This document shows, piece after piece, positions 1-4,562 of a stretch of 6,758 nucleotides of DNA (the first letter of the stretch is position 1; every line of letters starts with the position of its first letter). Made by a program: the position numbers and the translations under genes. The DNA is from RGIG1840 sp964626795 (GTDB lineage: Bacteria; Bacillota_I; Bacilli_A; RF39; UBA660): assembly GCA_964626795.1 (NCBI GenBank), contig CAZVIQ010000043.1, forward strand, positions 1-6,758. Reading direction: 5' to 3'. The notes beneath the pieces were generated by a model. The model was not told the DNA's origin. It searched no databases and worked only from the letters and a program-made list of their open reading frames with translations.

Positions 1-125
1 TAGATAAAAAATATTTATATCACTGTGGAAGTAGTTTTAAAGATTTAGGAAAGAAGTGTTTTGCAATTACAAAGATAGAAGAAAACGAAATATTAGACAA
101 ATTATTAAGTAGGTTGTATGAATAA
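1..125 (+). CDS. C-terminal fragment of an ORF6N-like protein (5' end outside window)
   Basis: An open frame enters the window (first full codon at position 3) and ends at the TAA at 123-125, giving about 40 C-terminal residues. The tail contains the block YHCGSSFKDLGKK followed by CFAITKIEE. From memory this H-x-G-(A/S)-S-x-K-D-x-G-K-K pattern is typical of the C-terminal part of ORF6N-domain proteins, a family of phage-related or phage-derived DNA-binding proteins in Firmicutes and Bacteroidetes; the GSS element also recalls the GSxN part of phospholipase-D-like folds. The N-terminal domain that would settle this is not in the window. The stop overlaps the radC start by 8 nt, so the two genes are probably co-transcribed and translationally coupled. 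The reading frame is well supported; the family call is tentative. Confidence 0.5.
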   Translation, partial: DKKYLYHCGSSFKDLGKKCFAITKIEENEILDKLLSRLYE

Positions 126-810
126 TATAATGATTAAAAATATAAATCCAGATGAAAGACCAAGAGAAAGATTAATTAAATACGGTAAAGAGAGTTTATC
201 AAACGAAGAACTTATATCTATTATAATAAGATGCGGAACTAAAAACATATCTGTTAAAAATGTTTCATTATCAATATTAAGTAATTTTAAAAGTGTTAGA
301 GATTTAAGAAATATAAATATAAATAAACTTTCTTCTATAAAAGGTATTGGTGAAGTAAAAGCAATTACTCTAATCGCAGCACTTGAACTAGGTAAAAGAG
401 TATATTATGAAAAAAGAGTAAGCAATAATAAAATTAATAATACTAAAGATATATATAAATTATTAGGACCATCCTTAGTATATGAAATGCAGGAAAATTT
501 TTATGTTATATTATTAGATGTTAAAAATAATATAATTTGCTATAAAAAGATGTTTGTAGGAACAATAAATAAATCAATAGTACATCCTAGAGAAATTTTT
601 AAATATGCGATAGATAATCTTGCTGTTTCAATAATAATAGTACATAATCATCCTTCTGGAGACACATCACCAAGCAATGAAGATATTTATATTACAAATA
701 ATATTGCTAAAATAGGTGAAATAATTGGAATTAAACTTCTTGATCACGTTATTATGAGCAAATACGGATTTTATAGTTTTTATGAAAATAATAAGAATAA
801 AAATAAATAA
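118..810 (+). CDS. radC: RadC family JAB/MPN-domain protein
   Basis: This 230-residue protein is full length for RadC (B. subtilis RadC is of similar size). The N-terminal part begins with the conserved DERPRERL motif (residues 12-19) and carries a helix-hairpin-helix-like segment, IKGIGEVKA (74-82). The C-terminal JAB/MPN domain has the metal-binding pattern HNHPSGD...PS..D, with H176, H178 and D189 as likely zinc ligands and E159 in HPREIF as the likely general acid/base. The cellular role of RadC is unsettled: the old DNA-repair assignment is disputed, and a metal-dependent hydrolase activity is inferred from the JAMM-type motif. The ATG at 118 was chosen because AGG at 111-113 is close upstream; an in-frame ATG at 130 also matches homologue N-termini. 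It overlaps the preceding gene by 8 nt. Family identity is very secure, biochemical function is not. Confidence 0.93.
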   Translation: MNNIMIKNINPDERPRERLIKYGKESLSNEELISIIIRCGTKNISVKNVSLSILSNFKSVRDLRNININKLSSIKGIGEVKAITLIAALELGKRVYYEKRVSNNKINNTKDIYKLLGPSLVYEMQENFYVILLDVKNNIICYKKMFVGTINKSIVHPREIFKYAIDNLAVSIIIVHNHPSGDTSPSNEDIYITNNIAKIGEIIGIKLLDHVIMSKYGFYSFYENNKNKNK

Positions 811-837
811 AGTTTATATAATTAAATAGGTGAAAAT

Positions 838-1416
838 ATGACTTTGGAAGAATATAAGAAAAATAGTGGACAAATCATTCAAAAGAATGAATATTTCAGA
901 AAGCTTATAGTAAGAGTATTTTTAAGTATTATTTTTATGCTTTTAATTTTAATTATTACTAATATAAGCAGTGGAGCAAAAAAATTTATTACTAAAAATC
1001 TATTTGAAACAGATTTTAAATTTTCATCTATAAATAAACTATACAATAAATATTTTTTAAGTTTAAATAATGAAAAAGAAGAAGATAAGACTGTAAATTC
1101 AAACCAAAACTTAGAATATACTACGATTGATGATTATTATAACGGAGCTAAACTAGATGTAAATGAAAATTATACGGTTAAGCTTTTGAAAAGTGGTATA
1201 GTAGTATATGTTGGAGAAAAAGAAGAATATGGAAATACTATTATAATTCAACAAAGTAATGGTGTAGATGCTTGGTATGGAAATATAAAAGATGTAAATA
1301 TAAAATTATATGATTATGTAGAAGAGGGAACTATAATCGGTAACGTTGATAAAACACTTTATTTAGTATTCCAAAAAGATGGAATATTTAAAGATTATAA
1401 TGAATTTATTAAATAA
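838..1416 (+). CDS. Membrane-anchored degenerate LytM/M23-domain protein, SpoIVFA-like
   Basis: This 192-residue protein has a short cytoplasmic N-terminus, one strong membrane segment (about residues 23-42), a Lys/Asn/Glu-rich linker (about 45-110) and a C-terminal beta-rich domain (about 112-182). The domain has the LytM/M23 order: SGIVVYVGEKEEYGNTIII, then a WYGN turn, then an IKLYDYVEEGTIIG strand pair. The usual zinc ligands are absent: WYGN replaces the common YxH, and LYLVFQ stands where HxHFE would be, so it is very unlikely to be a peptidase. SpoIVFA of Bacillus has this architecture and restrains the protease SpoIVFB. The gene lies directly upstream of an SpoIVFB-like protease and the two overlap, matching that pairing. 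A Shine-Dalgarno TAGGTGA (827-833) precedes the ATG. It is shorter than B. subtilis SpoIVFA (about 264 residues, from memory). Another non-catalytic M23-like protein is the alternative. Confidence 0.72.
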   Translation: MTLEEYKKNSGQIIQKNEYFRKLIVRVFLSIIFMLLILIITNISSGAKKFITKNLFETDFKFSSINKLYNKYFLSLNNEKEEDKTVNSNQNLEYTTIDDYYNGAKLDVNENYTVKLLKSGIVVYVGEKEEYGNTIIIQQSNGVDAWYGNIKDVNIKLYDYVEEGTIIGNVDKTLYLVFQKDGIFKDYNEFIK

Positions 1417-2149
1417 AATATATATAAGTAATTTCACATATGTATTTTTACTTCTATCTCTTCTGGCAGGATATTTTGAATATATGTTTATTCTTTTGTT
1501 TTTTATTTTAATTCATGAACTTGGTCATCTAACAGTAGCGTCTTTTTTTAATTTTGAAATAGATAAAATAATATTATATCCTTTTGGAGGTCTTACAAAA
1601 TTCAAAGGATTTGTAAATACAAGCATATATAAAGAACTTACAGTAGCTTTAAGTGGTGCTATATTTCAAATAATATTATATCTAATAATATACAACTTAT
1701 ATTTAAAAGGATATGTATATAATAATGTTTTTGATAAAGTTAAATTAATACATTATTCTTTACTTAGTTTTAATCTTTTACCTATAATTCCTCTAGATGG
1801 ATCAAAAATATTAAATTTAACATTAGAAAAATTTTTACCATATAAACTATCAAATAGAGTAATAATATTTATTTCAATACTAGTATGTACTTTAATACTT
1901 TTACTCTATAGAAAAGTTTTTTATGTGATACTTACCTTACTACTAATAAAAAGTATATATTTTGAAATAAAAATTTTTGCTTTTAAATATAATAAATTTC
2001 TTTTAGAAAGATATTTATATAAATTTAGATTTAAAAAGAGAGTTAAAATTAATAATATAAATAAAATGTATAAAGAAAAAAAACATTTAATAAAATATAA
2101 AAATAAGTATATAAGTGAAGAAGAATATTTGTCAAAATTGTTTGACTAA
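1379..2149 (+). CDS. Site-2-type intramembrane metalloprotease (M50), SpoIVFB-like
   Basis: This polytopic membrane protein of 256 residues carries both active-site elements of M50 proteases: HELGH (46-50), giving zinc ligands H46 and H50 and catalytic E47, and NLLPIIPLDG (132-141), giving the third ligand D140. From K13 through HELGH it aligns without gaps to B. subtilis SpoIVFB as I recall it. YPFGG (67-71) is also typical. Hydrophobic segments lie near 17-45, 85-108, 122-136, 160-177 and 180-200. The tail (about 203-256) is Lys-rich: a FLLERY motif is followed by only about 45 residues where SpoIVFB has a CBS domain, so that domain looks reduced. Substrates of the family are membrane-tethered proteins, such as pro-sigma-K in Bacillus. 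The start is uncertain: ATG 1379 and ATG 1400 are both in frame and neither has a good ribosome site. It overlaps the upstream gene by 38 or 17 nt, suggesting coupled translation. Confidence 0.82.
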   Translation: MEYLKIIMNLLNKIYISNFTYVFLLLSLLAGYFEYMFILLFFILIHELGHLTVASFFNFEIDKIILYPFGGLTKFKGFVNTSIYKELTVALSGAIFQIILYLIIYNLYLKGYVYNNVFDKVKLIHYSLLSFNLLPIIPLDGSKILNLTLEKFLPYKLSNRVIIFISILVCTLILLLYRKVFYVILTLLLIKSIYFEIKIFAFKYNKFLLERYLYKFRFKKRVKINNINKMYKEKKHLIKYKNKYISEEEYLSKLFD

Positions 2150-2170
2150 AGCTCATTATTGTGGTAAAAT
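2142..2170 (+). promoter_or_regulatory. Sigma-A-type promoter of rplU-prp-rpmA
   Basis: TTGACT at 2142-2147 and TAAAAT at 2165-2170 are separated by exactly 17 nt, and a TG at 2162-2163 one base before the -10 makes it an extended -10 promoter. Transcription should start near 2177. The -35 box lies over the final codon and the first base of the stop codon of the upstream protease gene, so the ribosomal unit has its own strong promoter although it directly follows that gene. Confidence 0.82.
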
Positions 2171-2176
2171 CTTCTT

Positions 2177-2267
2177 GTTTGTAGATTCTTCTCTACAACC
2201 GCGCTGAAAAGGTTTTTAAAAAGAAAAAATCTTACCTTAAGGGCGAGTCTTATTGAAGGAGGTAAAA
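2177..2267 (+). ncRNA. Probable ribosomal protein L21 leader (structured 5' UTR of rplU)
   Basis: About 90 nt lie between the predicted transcription start and the rplU ATG. The RNA can fold a 5'-proximal hairpin, TTGTAGA (2179-2185) with TCTACAA (2192-2198), loop TTCTTC. A second domain follows: CGCT (2202-2205) can pair with GGCG (2242-2245), enclosing AAGGTTTTT (2209-2217) with AAAAA (2225-2229) and CCTT (2235-2238), with TCTTA bulged. The ACCGC...AAGGGCGAGT elements just before the Shine-Dalgarno fit my recollection of the L21 leader family found upstream of rplU in Bacillota, thought to mediate autoregulation by a ribosomal protein. The pairing is seen in the sequence; the family assignment is from memory. 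Confidence 0.62.
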
Positions 2268-2570
2268 ATGAAAGCAATATTTTGTACTGGAGGAAAACAA
2301 TATATAGCAGAAGAAGGAACTGAGCTATATGTTGAAAAACTAGATACAGAGGTAGGAAAAACTGTGACTTTCAGTGAGGTTTTATATGTTGATGGTAAAG
2401 TAGGAGCGCCTTTCATAAAAGGAGCAACTGTTGAAGCAGAAGTATTAAAACAAGGAAAGAAAAAGAAAATTATAGTTTTTAAGTATAAACCTAAAAAGAA
2501 ATATAGAAAAACTCAAGGTCATAGACAACCTTACACTAAAATAGTAATTAAGAAAATTGAAGTGAAATAG
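2268..2570 (+). CDS. rplU: 50S ribosomal protein L21
   Basis: L21 (bL21) is a 23S rRNA-binding protein of the large ribosomal subunit. The 100-residue product is of normal length for the family. It starts MKAIFCTGGKQY, where most homologues read YAIIxTGGKQY, and ends with the basic rRNA-binding segment and the L21 signature KTQGHRQPYTKIVIKKIE (81-98). A longer frame opens at TTG 2253, but the ATG at 2268 is the start: a perfect AAGGAGG (2256-2262) lies 5 nt before it, and that site would be inside the coding region if TTG were used. It is the first gene of rplU-prp-rpmA, is preceded by a structured leader, and is followed after 2 nt by prp. The Cys in FCTGG is a mild variation. Confidence 0.97.
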   Translation: MKAIFCTGGKQYIAEEGTELYVEKLDTEVGKTVTFSEVLYVDGKVGAPFIKGATVEAEVLKQGKKKKIIVFKYKPKKKYRKTQGHRQPYTKIVIKKIEVK

Positions 2571-2572
2571 TA

Positions 2573-2890
2573 ATGATTAAAGTAACTTATAGAAAAGTTA
2601 ACGATGTTATAGAAAAAATCAATATTAAAGGCCATGCGAATTTTAATGAATATGGCAAAGATATTGTTTGTGCTTCAGTAAGTACAATGGTTATAACATC
2701 AGTAAATATTATACTTGCGTTTGATACTAAAGCTATTTTATTTAATGAAAGTAATGATTTATTTATAGAAAATATAAAAAAAGATGAAATTACTAATAAA
2801 GTATTAAATAATTTAGTAGAAGAACTTTTAGAACTTGAAAGTAAGTATAAGAAAAACATAAATATTAAGGAGGAATATACTAATGAATAG
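2573..2890 (+). CDS. prp: Ribosomal-processing cysteine protease Prp (YsxB family)
   Basis: Prp removes the N-terminal extension of L27 in Firmicutes, a step shown to be essential in Staphylococcus aureus. This 105-residue protein has family length and both catalytic positions: H21 in KGHA and C33 in DIVCASVS, with the conserved G-H-A-x-x-x-x-x-G-x-D-I-V-C-A-x-x-S spacing. It sits between rplU and rpmA, the invariant position of the family, and its stop overlaps the rpmA start by 8 nt. No good Shine-Dalgarno precedes the ATG, only GAAGTGAAATAG across the end of rplU, so translation probably depends on ribosomes finishing rplU 2 nt upstream, which would keep the protease below its ribosomal partners. 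The substrate site is present in the downstream gene. Identity is secure. Confidence 0.93.
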   Translation: MIKVTYRKVNDVIEKINIKGHANFNEYGKDIVCASVSTMVITSVNIILAFDTKAILFNESNDLFIENIKKDEITNKVLNNLVEELLELESKYKKNINIKEEYTNE

Positions 2891-3167
2891 AATGATTTTA
2901 AATATTCAGCTGTTCGCATCTAAAAAAGGTGTTGGTTCTACTAAAAATGGTAGAGATTCAAAAGGTCGTAGATTAGGTGCTAAAGCCAGCGATGGAGAAT
3001 TTGTAACAGCTGGAAGTATTATATATCGTCAAAGAGGTACTAAAATATATCCAGGAGTTAATACTGGAATGGGTAAAGATCATACCTTGTTTGCTAAAAC
3101 AGCTGGCGTTGTAAAATATGAAAGAAAAGGTAGAGATAAAAAACAAGCAAGTGTATATGAAGCTTAA
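2883..3167 (+). CDS. rpmA: 50S ribosomal protein L27 with cleavable N-terminal extension
   Basis: L27 (bL27) reaches the peptidyl-transferase centre with its N-terminal arm. The 94-residue product has the signature GSIIYRQRGTKIYPG (44-58) and the usual FAKTAGVVKYERKGRDKK end (70-87). Residues 1-12 form an extension ending LNIQLFA before SKKG; Firmicute L27 proteins are cut by Prp after FA, so mature L27 should start at S13. An extension starting with M4 would also keep the cleavage motif, but AAGGAGG at 2869-2875 is well placed for the ATG at 2883. The start lies inside the last codons of prp, coupling synthesis of enzyme and substrate. It is the last gene before a terminator. Confidence 0.97.
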   Translation: MNRMILNIQLFASKKGVGSTKNGRDSKGRRLGAKASDGEFVTAGSIIYRQRGTKIYPGVNTGMGKDHTLFAKTAGVVKYERKGRDKKQASVYEA

Positions 3168-3169
3168 AT

Positions 3170-3194
3170 AAGGTAACAATGGTTATCTTTTTTT
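3170..3194 (+). terminator. Intrinsic terminator after rpmA
   Basis: AAGGTAAC (3170-3177) pairs with GTTATCTT (3182-3189) over 8 bp with one G-U pair and a 4-nt AATG loop, followed directly by a T-run through 3194. It begins 2 nt after the rpmA stop and closes the rplU-prp-rpmA unit. The stem is AT-rich, as expected in this genome, so termination may be partial. Confidence 0.8.
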
Positions 3195-3205
3195 ATGTCT
3201 TTTTC

Positions 3206-3234
3206 TTTAAAACATATTCTTTATATGCTATAAT
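3206..3234 (+). promoter_or_regulatory. Promoter of the MFS transporter gene
   Basis: A perfect TATAAT (3229-3234) is preceded by TG at 3226-3227, giving an extended -10. TTTAAA at 3206-3211 is a 4/6 match to the -35 box at 17 nt spacing. The expected start near 3241 gives a leader of only about 16 nt that contains the GAGGG ribosome site (3247-3251). Together with the preceding terminator this makes the transporter a separate transcription unit. No operator-like inverted repeat is seen. Confidence 0.7.
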
Positions 3235-3256
3235 CTTTTAAGAATAGAGGGAAGAT

Positions 3257-4465
3257 ATGCTGAGATTTATAAAAAAAAGGAAAATTACAATAAATAATAA
3301 CAAAAAGATATTTCTTGTTTTAATTTTTATGTCTCTTAGTATTGGCCTTTGGAGTAATTTTAAGCAGATATGGCTTTTAGAAAATTACTTCAGCGTAGAT
3401 ACAATTAGTTTTCTTTTAAGTTTAGGAATGTTTGGAAGTTGTTTTCTTGCAATAATAATATCTTTATTTTCAACTAAAGTAAGAATTAAAGAAGTTTTAA
3501 CACTTACATTTTCTATATCAATTATTTCTATGCTTGGACTTTTGTTTTCATATAAAAGTGGCAATATCCCTTTAATTGAAACGTTTATTTTATTGACAAT
3601 AATAACAGAGAATCTATACTGGATAGGTATATATCCTCTTTTTACTACAGTAGAGAAGACTGACAAGATATATGAAAGAAAAACTATATTACAAAATTTA
3701 TTTAAAGATTTTGGTATTTTACTTGGTGGACTTGTTATAGGCAAAACTCTGGGATCATTTGTATTAGATGCTAATTTTTGTCTCCTTTTATCTATAATTT
3801 TTTCAATTATAAGTTTATATTTTCTTTTATTAATAAGATATGAATATGATATGCAAAATGATTTGAAAACAAAAGATTTTATAACAGCTTTTAAAGAAAT
3901 ATTTAAGAATAAAATCTTTATCTTTTATTTTTTATACTGTTTTTTTGTTAATATTGCATGGGACATAGTTGTAGGACTTCAATTAATATTATTTACTGAA
4001 GGATTTAAAATCTCAGAAAGTAATTCTTCATATATTATTTTAGTATTTGGCATGGTTGCTACAGCAGTAGCGATTTATACAAATAAAAGAGTTAAATTTA
4101 AAAATACTTTTAATGCTTTTCTTTTTAGATTAATGACTAAAATAGTTTTTTATATTCCAGTTATTATAACAGGCAATATTATATTTGCAGTTGTTGCTTT
4201 TGCTGTAACTATATTTACTTCAAGGGCAGCTTCTAGCTATACTGACGGAACCTTTCTAAATCTAGCTGATGATGATTTACAATTAATGATATCAAATTTT
4301 AGATTTTTTATGATTTGCTTAGGAGAGACAGTAGGTATATATCTTGCTGGATATTTATTCAATTATGGAATAAAATATATATTTTTAGTAAGTGCTATAT
4401 TTTATATTACTTCATTAATAATTGCCTATATATTATCATTTTTATATAAAAAACATAAAAAATAA
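3257..4465 (+). CDS. Major facilitator superfamily transporter, substrate unknown
   Basis: This 402-residue, very hydrophobic protein has a basic N-terminal tail (KKRK near 6-9) and about 12 membrane segments, roughly at 17-37, 48-72, 80-98, 107-130, 152-170, 174-194, 220-245, 256-275, 288-305, 308-324, 347-367 and 373-397. A hydrophilic loop (195-218) separates two six-helix halves, and the C-terminus is cytoplasmic and basic. Length and 6+6 layout fit the major facilitator superfamily. The loop after helix 2 (STKVRIKE) is a weak version of the MFS motif A region. Charged residues within or beside helices (E118, D236, D330, E357) may line the path. Nothing identifies the substrate. GAGG (3247-3250) precedes the ATG. 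It lies between the ribosomal-protein and heat-shock operons as an independent unit, and its stop is only 4 nt from the first CIRCE, with no terminator between. Confidence 0.78.
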   Translation: MLRFIKKRKITINNNKKIFLVLIFMSLSIGLWSNFKQIWLLENYFSVDTISFLLSLGMFGSCFLAIIISLFSTKVRIKEVLTLTFSISIISMLGLLFSYKSGNIPLIETFILLTIITENLYWIGIYPLFTTVEKTDKIYERKTILQNLFKDFGILLGGLVIGKTLGSFVLDANFCLLLSIIFSIISLYFLLLIRYEYDMQNDLKTKDFITAFKEIFKNKIFIFYFLYCFFVNIAWDIVVGLQLILFTEGFKISESNSSYIILVFGMVATAVAIYTNKRVKFKNTFNAFLFRLMTKIVFYIPVIITGNIIFAVVAFAVTIFTSRAASSYTDGTFLNLADDDLQLMISNFRFFMICLGETVGIYLAGYLFNYGIKYIFLVSAIFYITSLIIAYILSFLYKKHKK

Positions 4466-4469
4466 TTAA

Positions 4470-4496
4470 TTAGCACTCATATATTGACAATGCTAA
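4470..4496 (+). promoter_or_regulatory. CIRCE operator 1 (upstream, imperfect right arm)
   Basis: TTAGCACTC (4470-4478), a 9-nt spacer, and CAATGCTAA (4488-4496) match the CIRCE consensus TTAGCACTC-N9-GAGTGCTAA in 16 of 18 arm positions with the exact 27-nt length. The left arm is perfect; the right arm differs at 4488 and 4490. The -35 box of the hrcA promoter (4484-4489) overlaps the spacer and right arm, so bound HrcA would block RNA polymerase. Confidence 0.87.
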
Positions 4497-4512
4497 CACA
4501 TAATATTATAAT
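4484..4512 (+). promoter_or_regulatory. Consensus sigma-A promoter of hrcA-grpE-dnaK
   Basis: TTGACA (4484-4489) and TATAAT (4507-4512) are both perfect consensus boxes at the optimal 17-nt spacing. Transcription should begin near 4519, inside CIRCE operator 2. An unregulated promoter of this quality would be very strong, consistent with control by repression. No CtsR-type heptad repeat was seen. Confidence 0.92.
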
Positions 4513-4516
4513 AGGA

Positions 4517-4542
4517 TTAGCACTTGATTGAAAAAGTGCTAA
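4517..4542 (+). promoter_or_regulatory. CIRCE operator 2 (downstream, 8-nt spacer)
   Basis: TTAGCACTT (4517-4525) and AAGTGCTAA (4534-4542) form a perfect 9-bp inverted repeat around an 8-nt spacer, one base shorter than the usual 9. Each arm carries one change from consensus at the inner position (C to T and G to A), which keeps the symmetry. It overlaps the predicted transcription start and runs into the hrcA Shine-Dalgarno, so most of it is also transcribed and can form a 5' hairpin in the mRNA. Confidence 0.88.
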
Positions 4543-4562
4543 AGGAGGTAATAATGTGTTAG
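4541..4562 (+). promoter_or_regulatory. hrcA ribosome binding site with overlapping out-of-frame ATG
   Basis: AAAGGAGGT (4541-4549) is a near-perfect Shine-Dalgarno whose first two bases belong to CIRCE 2. The in-frame hrcA start is GTG 4556-4558, 7 nt after GGAGG. An ATG at 4554-4556 overlaps it in another frame and reads ATG-TGT-TAG, a Met-Cys-stop mini-ORF ending at 4562. The GTG is chosen because the following residues MLAERQ match HrcA N-termini. Confidence 0.75.

Noticed and set aside
61..96. Possible radC promoter from TTGCAA at 61-66
   Set aside because: No -10-like hexamer lies at 16-18 nt; the nearest, TATTAG at 91-96, is 24 nt away. radC is more simply co-transcribed with the overlapping upstream gene.
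2253..2267. TTG start giving rplU five extra N-terminal residues
   Set aside because: The extra codons are the AAGGAGG ribosome site itself; the ATG at 2268 follows it by 5 nt and matches L21 N-termini.
2587..2919. Minus-strand open frame of 110 codons opposite prp
   Set aside because: It is antisense to a well-identified gene with intact catalytic residues, has no ribosome site or recognisable domain, and reflects AT-rich codon composition.
3385..3744. Minus-strand open frame within the transporter gene
   Set aside because: It is antisense to a continuous 12-TM coding frame, with no family resemblance.
4466..4550. CIRCE 2 inverted repeat as an intrinsic terminator for the transporter gene
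   Set aside because: The stem is followed by AGGAGG rather than a T-run, and its arms match the HrcA operator.
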